From an uncultured Lachnospiraceae bacterium (GTDB lineage: Bacteria > Bacillota > Clostridia > Lachnospirales > Lachnospiraceae): a stretch of 64,000 nt of DNA. The DNA is taken from NCBI GenBank assembly GCA_910585995.1, contig CAJUGG010000045.1, forward strand, positions 4,736 through 68,735. The letters are read 5' to 3'. Positions within the stretch are counted from its first letter, which is position 1; every line of letters begins with the position of its first letter. This document shows, one piece after another, positions 24,831 to 34,253 of the stretch. A program made the position numbers and the translations under genes. The notes beneath the pieces were generated by a model. That model worked only from the letters and a program-made list of their open reading frames with translations. It searched no databases and was not told the DNA's origin.

Positions 24831-26065
24831 TGAGAAGAGTAGTCGTGACAGGTATGGGAGCAATCACTCCTGTGGGGTTAAATGTAACTGATTTTTTTAA
24901 AAATATCAAAGCAGGACAGCATGGATTTGGGGTGATCTCCAAATTTGATGCTTCTGAATACAAGGCACATGTGGCTGCGGAAGTCAAGGGATTTGTGGCA
25001 AAAGAATATATGGATTTTAAGGCTGCTAAGAGGATGGAGCCATTTTCACAGTATGCGGTGGCCGCAGCTAAGGAAGCAATCGAACAGGCCGGACTGGATA
25101 TGGAAAAAGAAGATGCCTATCGGGTAGGCTGTTCCATCGGTTCCGGTATCGGGAGCTTAGAAGTGGTGGAGCGTGAGTATGCAAAACTGACCCAGAAAGG
25201 ACCTAGCCGGGTCAATCCGTTGATGGTTCCTCTGATGATCTCAAATATGGCGGCGGGCAATGTCTCCATCGCCTATGGACTGAAGGGAAAGAGCCTGAAT
25301 GTGGTGACTGCATGTGCGACAGGTACACATTCCATCGGAGAGGCATACAGAAGCATCCAGGCAAATGATGCAGATGTGATGCTGGCAGGCGGAACAGAGA
25401 GCTGTATCTGCCCGACGGGTGTTGCAGGATTTGCGGCGCTGACTGCTCTGTCCGGCAGTGAGGACCCTGACCGCTGTTCGATCCCATTTGACAAAGACCG
25501 GGATGGTTTTGTGATGGGAGAAGGTGCCGGCGTGGTGGTGTTAGAAGAGTTGGAACATGCCAAGAAGCGCGGGGCGAAGATCCTCGCGGAGGTTGTAGGA
25601 TATGGCGCTACCAGTGATGCTTACCATATTACATCTCCGGCAGAAGACGGTATGGGTGCGGCCACAGCTATGAAATGGGCGGTGGAAGAGTCTGGGGCGG
25701 CTATGGAGGATATCTACTATATCAACGCACATGGAACCAGTACGCATCACAACGACTTGTTTGAGACCAGAGCGATTAAGCTGGCATTTGGTGAACATGC
25801 CAAAAAGATGAAGATCAATTCCACAAAGTCGATGATTGGACATCTCTTAGGCGCAGCGGGTGCAGTGGAATTTATCACTTGTATCAAAGAGATGGAAGAG
25901 AGCTTTGTCCATATGACTAAAGGGCTTGTGCATCCAGATGAGGAGCTGGATCTGGACTATGTACAGGGCGAAGGCGTGTCGATGGAACTTACGTATGCAT
26001 TGTCTAATTCGCTGGGATTCGGCGGACATAATGCGAGCATCTTGATTAAGAAATATGAGGACTGA
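24830..26065 (+). CDS. fabF: 3-oxoacyl-ACP synthase II
   Basis: Elongating condensing enzyme. The Cys-His-His triad is visible: C162 in VTACATGTHS, a His in NAHGTSTHHND near 303, and a His in MIGHLLGAAGAVE near 340. 411 residues is normal. It is translationally coupled to fabG by a one-base overlap and followed 4 bp later by fabZ. It probably covers the elongation steps, as no other KAS I/II gene is in the cluster. Confidence 0.97.
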   Translation: MRRVVVTGMGAITPVGLNVTDFFKNIKAGQHGFGVISKFDASEYKAHVAAEVKGFVAKEYMDFKAAKRMEPFSQYAVAAAKEAIEQAGLDMEKEDAYRVGCSIGSGIGSLEVVEREYAKLTQKGPSRVNPLMVPLMISNMAAGNVSIAYGLKGKSLNVVTACATGTHSIGEAYRSIQANDADVMLAGGTESCICPTGVAGFAALTALSGSEDPDRCSIPFDKDRDGFVMGEGAGVVVLEELEHAKKRGAKILAEVVGYGATSDAYHITSPAEDGMGAATAMKWAVEESGAAMEDIYYINAHGTSTHHNDLFETRAIKLAFGEHAKKMKINSTKSMIGHLLGAAGAVEFITCIKEMEESFVHMTKGLVHPDEELDLDYVQGEGVSMELTYALSNSLGFGGHNASILIKKYED

Positions 26066-26069
26066 TAAG

Positions 26070-26495
26070 ATGGAGATGGATATCAAGGAGATTATGGAGA
26101 TCATCCCTCACAGACAGCCGTTTTTGCTGATTGACCGCATCGAGGAATTAGAGCCTGGAAAGCGGGCGGTAGGGAAAAAATGCGTGACGTATAATGAGCC
26201 TTTTTTCAATGGGCATTTTCCACAGGAGCCGGTGATGCCGGGGGTGCTGATCTTGGAGGCGCTGGCACAGGTGGGAGCTGTGGCAATCCTTAGTCAGCCG
26301 GAGAATAAAGGGAAGACGGCTTATTTTGGAGGAATTGATAAGGCGAGATTTAAGAAGAAAGTTGTACCGGGAGATGTGCTGAAGCTGGAGCTGGAGATTG
26401 TGAAACAGAAAGGACCCATTGGGGTTGGGAAGGCGACGGCTAGTGTTGAAGGGAAGGTGGCAGCGACTGCTGAGATGACGTTTGCAATAGGGTAA
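26070..26495 (+). CDS. fabZ: 3-hydroxyacyl-ACP dehydratase
   Basis: Dehydrates 3-hydroxyacyl-ACP. The hot-dog fold family features are IIPHRQPFLLIDRI, then FFNGHFPQEPVMPGV with catalytic H49, and E63 in ILEALAQVGA. I start at 26070 (141 residues), 9 nt after GAGG; an ATG two codons later is possible. The usual accB-accC-accD-accA genes do not follow. A long palindrome begins five bases after the stop and ends the cluster. Confidence 0.95.
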   Translation: MEMDIKEIMEIIPHRQPFLLIDRIEELEPGKRAVGKKCVTYNEPFFNGHFPQEPVMPGVLILEALAQVGAVAILSQPENKGKTAYFGGIDKARFKKKVVPGDVLKLELEIVKQKGPIGVGKATASVEGKVAATAEMTFAIG

Positions 26496-26499
26496 GGTA

Positions 26500-26727
26500 G
26501 CTGTCGCCCCATAATAAACTGCCACCGGACCCAGCCTGGGGGCTTGGACTAATGTCTGCATGGAGTGTATCGGACAGTCTGCCGATTTTGTATGTTCCAG
26601 TCGTACACGTAGAACGTGTTCGCCTGGCCCACACAAAATCGGCAGACTGTCCGCTCCAATCCACACAGCACTATTAGTTCCAAGCCCCCAGGCTGGGTCC
26701 GGTGGCAGTTTATTATGGGGCTACAGC
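26500..26727. repeat. 228-bp long palindromic element, copy A
   Basis: The outer arms 26500-26553 and 26673-26727 are complementary over about 54 bp with two or three differences. The inner stem GGACAGTCTGCCGATTTTGT pairs with its exact complement, and the centre holds ACACG/CGTGT. The central part (about 26554-26672) is shared with the element at 32040-32235, but the outer arms are unrelated in sequence. It lies between fabZ and the convergent glucosidase gene. It has no coding potential that I can support. Confidence 0.9.
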
Positions 26728-26773
26728 CTCAGATTGGAATGGGTGCGGCTGCGATGGTAAAATATTATTTATG

Positions 26774-26809
26774 ACAATAGGTTTGCTGGCAAGGCCTGCA
26801 ATTTATTGT
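26774..26809. repeat. 36-bp dispersed hairpin repeat, copy 2
   Basis: Same palindrome as 1533-1568 with two substitutions. It overlaps the last bases of the minus-strand glucosidase gene: the TAA stop is part of the outer arm. Confidence 0.8.
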
Positions 26810-28491
26810 ACTGTTGTTTGATAATAGACGCGGGCCTCGTAGGGGAGGAGGGGGATTGTGGGTTCAGCGGGTTTGTTTGTGAAATAATTGCCAATTAATA
26901 GGTTTATATGTTCTGGTCTCCAGTCTGAGGGGAGGGGGAAGGTTTGTTCTTGGTCAGTGAAATTGCAGATGACTAAGAGTTGTTCTTCTCCCAGGGTGCG
27001 GGTGTAGACATAGAGGTTGGGGTCGTCGGGCAGCAGGAGCTGGTAGGTTCCGTACAGGATGACGTCGTGTTGTTTCCGTAGTTTTATGAGTTTTTGGTAG
27101 TAGTGGAATACGGAGTCTTCTCTGGCGACTTGTTCTCTGGCATTGATATGCTGGTAGTTGGGATTTACCATGATCCAGGGGGTGCCGGTGGTGAAGCCGG
27201 CATGTTTGGTGTCGTCCCACTGCATGGGGGTGCGGGCGTTGTCGCGGCTTTTGTAGCAGAGATAACGGAACATGTCTGCTTTGGCGATCTGACCGCTTTG
27301 GGTGTATTCGTGATAGGCATTGATGCTTTCGATATCCCGGAACTCATCAAGCGTCGGGAAGGGGACGTTGGTCATGCCTAATTCTTCTCCTTGATAGATG
27401 TAGGGGGTGCCCTGCATCATATGCAGACAGGTGGCCAGCATCTTAGCGGAGACTTCCCGGTACTGTTTGCTGTCGTTGCCTAGCCGGGAGACGATGCGGG
27501 GCTGGTCGTGATTGCACCAGTAGAGGCTGTTCCAGGCTTTGTCATAGAGTTCATTCTGCCATTTGGTGAGGGTGGCTTTTAGCTCGGTGAGACGGATCTT
27601 TTTTTCATTCCATTTGAAGGTCTCTCCGCCATCCAGGTCCATATGTTCAAACTGAAAGATCATATTGAGTTCGCTGCCATCAAGGTTGGCGTATTTTTTT
27701 GCTTCTTCTATGGTGACGCCGGCACATTCGCCAACGGTTAAGAGATCATATTTGGAGAGAACTATTTGATTCATCTCCTGAAGATATTCGTGGACTCTGG
27801 GACCGTTGCAGACATAGGGGCCGTAATCTCCGTATCCAGTCTCTTTGATTTCACCGTCCGGGAAAGCCTGATCTTTGGAGATCATGCTGATCACATCCAT
27901 ACGGAAGCCATCAATGCCTTTTTGGCACCACCAGTCCATCATATCGAAGACTTCCTTGCGGACTTGTGGATTTTCCCAGTTCAGGTCCGGCTGTTTCTGG
28001 GAGAACATATGAAGGAAATACATATCGGTTGCGGGATCATATTTCCAGGCTGAACCGCCAAAACAGGAACCCCAGTTGTTGGGCGCTTTTCCATCCTTGG
28101 CTTCTTTCCAGATATAATAGTCTCTGTAAGGACTGTCTTTGGAGCTGCGGCTTTCCATAAACCAGGGATGCTCGTCAGAGGTATGATTGACGACTAAGTC
28201 CATCACGATCCGGATACTGCGCTCATGAGCAGCATGAAGCATCCTGTCAAAGTCTTCCATAGTCCCAAATTCTTTCATAATCCCCTGGTAGTTGCTGATA
28301 TCGTATCCATTGTCGTCATTGGGTGACTCGTATACGGGAGAGAGCCAGATGACGTCGATGCCTAATTCTTTCAGGTAGTCCATCTTTTGGGTAATTCCAT
28401 TCAGATCTCCGATACCATCTCCATTGCTGTCGCAGAAGCTGCGGGGATAGATTTGATAGACCACACTTTCTTTCCACCATGTTTTTTCCAT
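26803..28491 (-). CDS. GH13 alpha-glucosidase (oligo-1,6-glucosidase type)
   Basis: Cytoplasmic hydrolase of short alpha-glucosides. It has a (beta/alpha)8 GH13 fold with DVIWLSPVYESPNDDNGYDISNY, region I DLVVNHTSDEHPW, region II GFRMDVISMIS (nucleophile Asp), an acid Glu in LLTVGECAGV, and region IV WCNHDQPR. Length 562 and the calcium-site DSNGDGIGD match subfamily 31. No signal peptide. GAGG precedes the ATG. It may act on isomaltose, sucrose or trehalose-like sugars; substrate is not fixed by the sequence. It is monocistronic. Confidence 0.92.
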   Translation of the reverse strand: MEKTWWKESVVYQIYPRSFCDSNGDGIGDLNGITQKMDYLKELGIDVIWLSPVYESPNDDNGYDISNYQGIMKEFGTMEDFDRMLHAAHERSIRIVMDLVVNHTSDEHPWFMESRSSKDSPYRDYYIWKEAKDGKAPNNWGSCFGGSAWKYDPATDMYFLHMFSQKQPDLNWENPQVRKEVFDMMDWWCQKGIDGFRMDVISMISKDQAFPDGEIKETGYGDYGPYVCNGPRVHEYLQEMNQIVLSKYDLLTVGECAGVTIEEAKKYANLDGSELNMIFQFEHMDLDGGETFKWNEKKIRLTELKATLTKWQNELYDKAWNSLYWCNHDQPRIVSRLGNDSKQYREVSAKMLATCLHMMQGTPYIYQGEELGMTNVPFPTLDEFRDIESINAYHEYTQSGQIAKADMFRYLCYKSRDNARTPMQWDDTKHAGFTTGTPWIMVNPNYQHINAREQVAREDSVFHYYQKLIKLRKQHDVILYGTYQLLLPDDPNLYVYTRTLGEEQLLVICNFTDQEQTFPLPSDWRPEHINLLIGNYFTNKPAEPTIPLLPYEARVYYQTTVQ

Positions 28492-28650
28492 AGAATATAC
28501 CTCTTTTCTGTGTATGACACTTTTTTGGATATTTTACAATGAACGTGACAAAAACGCAATAAAATATCCAGTATTTACATAGCCAATACCCCCACCTATC
28601 TGTGGTAAAATAGTAATAACTATTTTAGGCAGGATAAGGAGGATATTAGG

Positions 28651-29010
28651 ATGCAAAAGGCAGAGAAAAATGAAGAGATGGAACAAGTCGGCAGAGTGTT
28701 TGGGGAGTATATACAAAAAAGCCCCTATCTGGAATGGCTCTTTTCTGAAAAACTGGGTTATATCCTGATGCAGATCCATGAAGAGACGTCGGAGATTATG
28801 GAGAGTGAGGTGATTGAGGACCCTGAACGTTTTTGCAGGCTTTTGTTTGAAGAGGTCGCACAGGATGTACTGGAGCTGACGGGAAAGGAACATGATCTTC
28901 ATGAGGCAGATGAGCTGGAACGTGCAGAGATTGAGAAGCGGCTTTTGCCATACATAGAACAACTGCCTCAATACGAGGGTCTCTTAGAAAAGCTGTTTGA
29001 AAGGCCATAG
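28651..29010 (+). CDS. Hypothetical acidic protein, 119 aa
   Basis: I do not recognise the family. It is strongly acidic and helix-rich, without membrane segments, cysteine motifs or a signal peptide (EVAQDVLELTGKEHDLHEADELERAEIEKRL). AAGGAGG lies 8 nt before the ATG and codon use looks native, so it is probably a real gene. It lies 53 bp upstream of the DUF4230 gene on the same strand and could be co-transcribed. Confidence 0.7.
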   Translation: MQKAEKNEEMEQVGRVFGEYIQKSPYLEWLFSEKLGYILMQIHEETSEIMESEVIEDPERFCRLLFEEVAQDVLELTGKEHDLHEADELERAEIEKRLLPYIEQLPQYEGLLEKLFERP

Positions 29011-29062
29011 ATTTTCCCTCCCATCTATGTTATGATAAAAAGATCTAAGGAGGGTAACAGAG

Positions 29063-29650
29063 ATGGGAAGATACAGAAGAGCTGGCAGGACATGGCTGCT
29101 TGTGCTGATCGCACTGGCGGTGGGTATTGGTGTGGGGATCTATGGATACCATTATGTGAGCACACCAAAAGAACCCGAACTGACTTCTTCCTTTATCAAT
29201 GGAAGATTAGAAGCGGTCAGTGAGCTTACCACAGCAAAACTGACATATACAGGGCTTATCAAGTATTCGGAAGGGAAGATTCCCTTTTTGACCCAGAATA
29301 GTTTTTCTATGATTTATACGGCGTCGGTGCGGGCGGGAATGGATCTTTCCAAGGCTTCGGTGGAGATCACAGAGGAAGAGGTGGCGATCACGCTTCCGGT
29401 ATGTGAAGTGCAGTCTGTGGAGGTGGATGAGAGATCCATTGAGTTTTATGATGAACATTGGGCGCTGTTTAATCGTTCGACCAAAGAAGAGGTGATTGAT
29501 ATGGTCTCTGCTGCGAAGGAGGATGTCCTGGCAAAAGCAGATCTTGAAAATCTGCTGGACAGTGCTAAGAGACAGACAGAGATCTTGATCCATAGTTTGT
29601 TAGACGATGGTATTGGAGAGAGAAAATTGGTGATTCGCACAGGGGAATAA
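29063..29650 (+). CDS. DUF4230 family membrane-anchored protein
   Basis: A 195-residue protein with a basic N-terminus, one membrane helix (about 11-29) and an outer domain of the DUF4230 type: ELTTAKLTYTGLIKYSEG, a beta segment with VEITEEEVAITLPV, and a terminal amphipathic helix with DSAKRQTEILIHSLL. Function is unknown for the family. AAGGAGG precedes the ATG. It is followed 63 bp later by cfa; an envelope role would fit both, but that is inference. Confidence 0.75.
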   Translation: MGRYRRAGRTWLLVLIALAVGIGVGIYGYHYVSTPKEPELTSSFINGRLEAVSELTTAKLTYTGLIKYSEGKIPFLTQNSFSMIYTASVRAGMDLSKASVEITEEEVAITLPVCEVQSVEVDERSIEFYDEHWALFNRSTKEEVIDMVSAAKEDVLAKADLENLLDSAKRQTEILIHSLLDDGIGERKLVIRTGE

Positions 29651-29713
29651 GAATATTATTTCCTGTAATGGGAAACAATGGAAACCAGTAACATATGAGA
29701 GGAGTTTTCTTAA

Positions 29714-30880
29714 ATGAATCTGGTTGACCATGAGTTTCTAAAGTATATGAGTCGGTTCGACGACTGCCCGTTTACGCTGGTGCTGCATGGAGAGCGGCAT
29801 CAGATCGGACAGGGCGAACCGGCTTTTTCTGTCGTCGTCCGGCAGATTCCCAAGGTGAAGGAGCTGATGACAAGTACCTCTTTGGTTCTCGGAGAGGCGT
29901 ATATGGATGGAGATATTCAGGTGGAAGGAGAACTGTATCCGGCACTTCGGCATTTTATGGGACAGATGGGAAAATTTTCCACGGATACCAAAGTGCTTGG
30001 CAAACTGATGTTCTCCTCGATGTCTAAGAAAAATCAAAAGAAAGAGGTCTGTTCACACTACAATATTGGAAATGAATTTTACCGGCTGTGGTTAGATGAG
30101 ACGCTGAGTTATTCCTGTGGGTATTTTCAGACAGAGACGAATACACTCTATGAGGCGCAGTGTCAGAAGGCGGACCGCATCCTGGAGAAATTATATCTGA
30201 AAAAGGGGATGACGCTCTGTGATATTGGCTGCGGATGGGGATATCTTTTGCTGCGGGCAGCCAAGCGCTATCAGGTGCAGGGAGTCGGGATTACGTTGAG
30301 TGAAGAGCAGAAAAAAGTGTTTGAGGAAAAGATTAAAGAAGAACATTTAGAGGATGTTCTTCGGGTGGAACTGTTGGATTACCGAGACCTGCCTAAGCTA
30401 TCTAGGTGTTTTGACCGGGTGGTCAGTGTGGGGATGGTAGAGCATGTGGGAAGGGAAAATTATGGACAGTATATGGAGTGTGTGCAGCAGGTCTTAAAGC
30501 CGGGCGGACTGTTTTTGCTGCATTTTATCAGCGCTTTAAAAGAATATCCTGGAGATGCATGGATGAAAAAATATATCTTTCCGGGCGGAGTGGTGCCAAG
30601 CCTTCGGGAGATGCTTCAGATTGCGGGAGAACTGGGATATTATACGCTGGATGTGGAGAGCCTGCGCCGGCATTACAGTCAGACACTGCTGCGCTGGAAT
30701 GAAAATTTCCAGAAACACCGCAGCAGGATCACAGAGATGTTTGATGAGCGTTTTGCAAGGATGTGGGAACTCTATCTGTGTTCCTGCGCGGCGACTTTTA
30801 TGGATGGGGTGATTGATCTTCATCAGATCTTGATGAGCAATGGCATTAACAACGAACTGCCAATGGTACGGTGGTATTAA
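29714..30880 (+). CDS. cfa: Cyclopropane-fatty-acyl-phospholipid synthase
   Basis: Adds a methylene bridge from S-adenosylmethionine across double bonds of membrane lipids. An N-terminal lipid-binding domain (about 1-95) is followed by a Rossmann methyltransferase domain: HYNIGNEFYRLWLDETLSYSCGYF, SAM motif CDIGCGWGYLLLRAA (about 172-186), VGMVEHVGRENY and a C-terminal active-site region. 388 residues is typical. The stop overlaps the stop of the convergent small membrane gene by a few bases. Confidence 0.94.
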   Translation: MNLVDHEFLKYMSRFDDCPFTLVLHGERHQIGQGEPAFSVVVRQIPKVKELMTSTSLVLGEAYMDGDIQVEGELYPALRHFMGQMGKFSTDTKVLGKLMFSSMSKKNQKKEVCSHYNIGNEFYRLWLDETLSYSCGYFQTETNTLYEAQCQKADRILEKLYLKKGMTLCDIGCGWGYLLLRAAKRYQVQGVGITLSEEQKKVFEEKIKEEHLEDVLRVELLDYRDLPKLSRCFDRVVSVGMVEHVGRENYGQYMECVQQVLKPGGLFLLHFISALKEYPGDAWMKKYIFPGGVVPSLREMLQIAGELGYYTLDVESLRRHYSQTLLRWNENFQKHRSRITEMFDERFARMWELYLCSCAATFMDGVIDLHQILMSNGINNELPMVRWY

Positions 30881-31119
30881 CGCCTTGATATATTATTCAC
30901 AAGCCAGATGATAATACAGGAACCGACGACGGATACGATGATATTGCCGAGAAAGCCTCTGCCATAGAGTCCGACCAGGCCAAGGACTGCGTTGCCTACG
31001 ATGCCGCCTACGCAGCCTAAGAGGATATTGCGCAGCAGTCCGCCTTCGTTATTCATAATCTTTCCTGCAAGCCATCCGGCAATCCCGCCAGTGAATAATC
31101 CTATGATAAGTCCAAACAT
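30877..31119 (-). CDS. GlsB/YeaQ/YmgE family small membrane protein
   Basis: An 80-residue protein of three membrane helices with the family's glycine pattern (GLFTGGIAGWLAGKIM, GCVGGIVGNAVLGLVG, then the last helix). Members are widespread stress-linked membrane proteins; the transglycosylase-associated name has no biochemical support. I use the ATG at 31119 because GAAGGAAGGAG sits upstream. An upstream start at 31167 lacks one and would add a non-hydrophobic tail. It overlaps the 3' end of cfa. Confidence 0.9.
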   Translation of the reverse strand: MFGLIIGLFTGGIAGWLAGKIMNNEGGLLRNILLGCVGGIVGNAVLGLVGLYGRGFLGNIIVSVVGSCIIIWLVNNISRR

Positions 31120-31189
31120 GATAGATCTCCTTCCTTCGTGTACTTTACATCCATGAGTATAACACATTTTATGGTTTTGTAAAAGTAAA

Positions 31190-31936
31190 TCATTCTACAA
31201 TGGTCAGGTTCTCCATGTTATGGTAAGATTCATCCGGCAGGCAGTCTGTGAGTATCTGTGCTGCCTGAAATTCTCCGAAGCTTACGGGGGTCGTCAGATG
31301 AAATTTGCTGTGATCGCACAGGACATAGGGAGTGCGGGTATGCTGCATGGCACATTCTTTGACCATGGCTTCGTTCACATCGGGGGTGGTAAAGCCAGAG
31401 CGCAGACTGACGCCGTTGGTGCCGAAAAAGCCTTTGGTGAAGTGGTATTTATGAAGGGTTACAAAGGCTTCGTTGCCTACGATGGCTTCTGTGGAACTTT
31501 TTAGTTCGCCGCCGATTAGGATGACGCGGAATCCGTTCTCTGCCAATAGAAGGGCATGGGAGACGGCGTTGGTGACAAAGGAGGCGGAGTGTTCGGTCAG
31601 ATAGGGGATGATACAGCCGGTGGTGGTGCCGGCATCGAGGTAGACGAAATCTTCTGGTTCTATGAGGGAGGCGGCATATTTTCCGATCCGCAGTTTTTCT
31701 TCCCGGTGCAGTTCCATCCGCAGGGAGACTTTTTCTTCTCTGGTAATCAGTTTTTTTTCTTTTTGCACAGCGCCGCCGAATACTTTGACGAGTGCGCCTT
31801 TTTTATCGAGTGCGGTTAGGTCTCGGCGTATGGTGGATTCGGAGGCTTGGAAATATTCGGTTAATTCCTGGACCGTGATGCTTCCGCGAGTGTCCAGAAG
31901 TTTTAGGATTTCGGATTGTCTTTTTTCTGTCAGCAT
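31190..31936 (-). CDS. DeoR-family regulator, probable fructose-operon repressor
   Basis: A 248-residue sugar-phosphate-responsive repressor. The N-terminal winged helix ITVQELTEYFQASESTIRRDLTALDKKGALVKVFGG is the DeoR signature, and the C-terminal domain has DAGTTTGCI and VTNA of the phosphosugar-isomerase-like fold. It lies downstream of fruK-fruA on the same strand, 346 bp away, separated by a 196-bp palindrome. In most Firmicutes fruR is the first gene of this operon. The ribosome site is weak, with AAAGGA about 18-20 nt upstream. Confidence 0.88.
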   Translation of the reverse strand: MLTEKRQSEILKLLDTRGSITVQELTEYFQASESTIRRDLTALDKKGALVKVFGGAVQKEKKLITREEKVSLRMELHREEKLRIGKYAASLIEPEDFVYLDAGTTTGCIIPYLTEHSASFVTNAVSHALLLAENGFRVILIGGELKSSTEAIVGNEAFVTLHKYHFTKGFFGTNGVSLRSGFTTPDVNEAMVKECAMQHTRTPYVLCDHSKFHLTTPVSFGEFQAAQILTDCLPDESYHNMENLTIVE

Positions 31937-32039
31937 AATGTTTTAGGGGGCTTGGTCCTTTCTGTATTGATGTTTTATATGGGGTTATTTTACAATAGAT
32001 GTGTTGGGGAGCGCAACTTTTTTTGTGGGGAAGGGCGAC

Positions 32040-32235
32040 GGGGCTGTCCCCCCATGGGGCTTCCGGTCCCGACAAAGGTCTGCATAGAGTGTATCGGACA
32101 GTCGGCAAAGTTTGTATGTTCCAGTCGGACACGTGAACGTGTTCGCCTGGCTCATACAAACTTCACCGACTGTCCGCTCCAATCTACACAGCACTCTTTG
32201 TGCGAGATCCGGAAGCCCCACGGGGGGACAGCCCC
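32040..32235. repeat. 196-bp long palindromic element, copy B
   Basis: Outer arms from 32040 (GGGGCTGTCCCCCC...GGGGCTTCCGG) and to 32235 pair over about 40 bp. The central part (CTGCATAGAGTGTATCGGACAGTC ... GACTGTCCGCTCCAATCTAC) matches copy A at 26500-26727. The outer arms differ entirely from copy A yet are self-complementary. It lies between fruA and the deoR gene. Confidence 0.9.
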
Positions 32236-32282
32236 TGGGATTGTAAGGCGTGGCTCTACATTGTAGTACAGCGAATACAATC
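32236..32282 (-). terminator. Possible terminator after fruA
   Basis: GGATTGTA and TACAATCC form an 8-bp stem around a loop with a further CTACA/TGTAG pairing. No good T-tract follows. Confidence 0.4.
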
Positions 32283-34199
32283 CTATCCCTCCACTTTCTT
32301 CTTAAGCACTCCCAGCAACACCGCCCCTACTAGGGTGCCGGCGATGAGGGCGATCAGGTACATCAGTGCATTGCCGACGACCGGGACGACGAAGATGCCG
32401 CCGTGGGGAGCCATCAGGGTGCAGTTGAAGGCCATGGAGAGGGCGCCTGCTACGGCAGAGCCTATCATACAGGAGGGCAGCACGTGCAGGGGGTCGGAAG
32501 CTGCAAAGGGGATGGCGCCTTCGGTGATAAAGGCAAGGCCCATGATGAAGTTGACAGGGCCGGATTCCCTTTCTTCTTTGGTAAATTTGTTTTTAAACAA
32601 TAGAGAAGCTAAGGCGATGGCACAGGGGGGAACCATGCCTCCGATCATGACGGCTGCCATGATGTGATAGTTGCCTGCGGCGATGGAAGCGGTGCCGAAT
32701 ACGTAAGCTGCTTTGTTGAAGGGGCCTCCCATGTCGATGGCCATCATACCAGCGACGACGATGCCTAAGAGGACACGGCTGGAGCCTCCCATATTGGTCA
32801 GTGCGGTATTCAATGCGGTGTTCAGTGCTCCGATGGGCGGTTCTACTAAGAACTGCATAATCAGGCCCATAAACAGGATGCCGCATAAGGGGTAGAGCAG
32901 TACGGGAGCGATTTTTTCAATCGCCTGCGGAAGTTTGGAGAAGACTTTGATTAAAAAGAGGATCAGGTATCCTGCGATAAAGCCTGCTGCCAATGCGCCC
33001 AGAAAACCGGATTTGCCGGCGGAAGCCATCATGCCTCCTACAAAGCCTACAGCCAGTCCGGGGCGGTCTGCGATACTCATGGCGATAAAGCCTGCTAGGA
33101 CGGGCAGCATAAATCCAAACGCTGTATCGCCGATGCCTTTTAAGGTGGCAGCAGCCGGAGTGATGGTTCCAAAGGCACTTCTGGCTTCGTCGGATAGGGC
33201 ATTGATGTCCACGCACAGACCGTCGATCAAAAAGGCCAGAGCGATCAGGATACCGCCGCCAACAACGAACGGGAGCATATGAGAGACTCCGTTCATAAGC
33301 TGCATATAGAGTTTGTGACCGATGCTGCCGGAAGCGCTGGCGGAAGAAGCGGCAGCGGAAGGATTGCCGGCCTGGTAGATAGGGACATCTCCGCTCATAG
33401 CGCGGGCAACGAGCTGGTCTGCCTTGCTGATGCCGTCAGATACCTGACATTCGATCAGTTTTTTCCCGTGGAAACGGTCCATGGGGACTTTTGTATCTGC
33501 TGCAATAATGATACAGTCAGCTTCTTTGATCTCTTTGTCTGTGAGGACATTTTTGGCTCCGCCAGAACCGCGCGTCTCTACTTTTACAAAACAGCCGGCA
33601 GCGCGTGCCGCTTTTTCGATGCCTTCTGCTGCCATATAGGTGTGTGCAATTCCGGTAGGACAGCCGGTGACAGCGAGGATTCTGAATGCGCCTTCTGCGG
33701 CTTCTGTATTCTGTGCAGCGAGCTGGTCGTTCAGGTCTGGTTTTTCTTCGTCTGCGGCGTCTACAATCTGGAGAAATTCTTCCACAGAGGATGCATTTTT
33801 CAGATTGGCTGAAAATTGTTCATCCATCAGGAGCATGGAGAGTTTGCTCAGCACATCCAGATGTACGTTGTCTTTGGTGTTGGGAGCTGCGATTAAGAAG
33901 ATCAGGTGGACGGGTTCGCCATCCAGGGAATCAAAGTCCACGCCATCTTTTACTACCATAGCTGCCAGTCCTGGTTTGCTGACAAAGGGTCCCTTTCCGT
34001 GGGGGATTGCGATGCCTTCGCCGATGCCTGTGGTGCTCTCTTCCTCTCTTCGGTATACTTCTTTTCGATAGGCTTCTCTGTCGTTGATTTTTTCACTCTG
34101 GATCATCAGATCAACCATCTGATCCAGTGCTTCCTGCTTGGAGGTCGGTGTTCCTGTCAGGGAGATACTTCTTTTGTCAAGTAAGTCTGTTATCCGCAT
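32283..34199 (-). CDS. fruA: Fructose-specific PTS enzyme IIABC
   Basis: Imports fructose with phosphorylation to fructose 1-phosphate. Domains run IIA (1-150; phospho-His H67 in IPHGK), IIB (about 172-270; phospho-Cys C180 in VTGCPTGIAHTY) and a membrane IIC domain (about 300-630, about nine helices). 638 residues matches three-domain FruA proteins. AGAAAGGA precedes the ATG. It follows fruK by 54 bp in one operon. Confidence 0.95.
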   Translation of the reverse strand: MRITDLLDKRSISLTGTPTSKQEALDQMVDLMIQSEKINDREAYRKEVYRREEESTTGIGEGIAIPHGKGPFVSKPGLAAMVVKDGVDFDSLDGEPVHLIFLIAAPNTKDNVHLDVLSKLSMLLMDEQFSANLKNASSVEEFLQIVDAADEEKPDLNDQLAAQNTEAAEGAFRILAVTGCPTGIAHTYMAAEGIEKAARAAGCFVKVETRGSGGAKNVLTDKEIKEADCIIIAADTKVPMDRFHGKKLIECQVSDGISKADQLVARAMSGDVPIYQAGNPSAAASSASASGSIGHKLYMQLMNGVSHMLPFVVGGGILIALAFLIDGLCVDINALSDEARSAFGTITPAAATLKGIGDTAFGFMLPVLAGFIAMSIADRPGLAVGFVGGMMASAGKSGFLGALAAGFIAGYLILFLIKVFSKLPQAIEKIAPVLLYPLCGILFMGLIMQFLVEPPIGALNTALNTALTNMGGSSRVLLGIVVAGMMAIDMGGPFNKAAYVFGTASIAAGNYHIMAAVMIGGMVPPCAIALASLLFKNKFTKEERESGPVNFIMGLAFITEGAIPFAASDPLHVLPSCMIGSAVAGALSMAFNCTLMAPHGGIFVVPVVGNALMYLIALIAGTLVGAVLLGVLKKKVEG

Positions 34200-34253
34200 G
34201 ATAGTTATCCTTTCTAAAATGATATTTTATGTAAACTGGTTATTATTTCCTGT

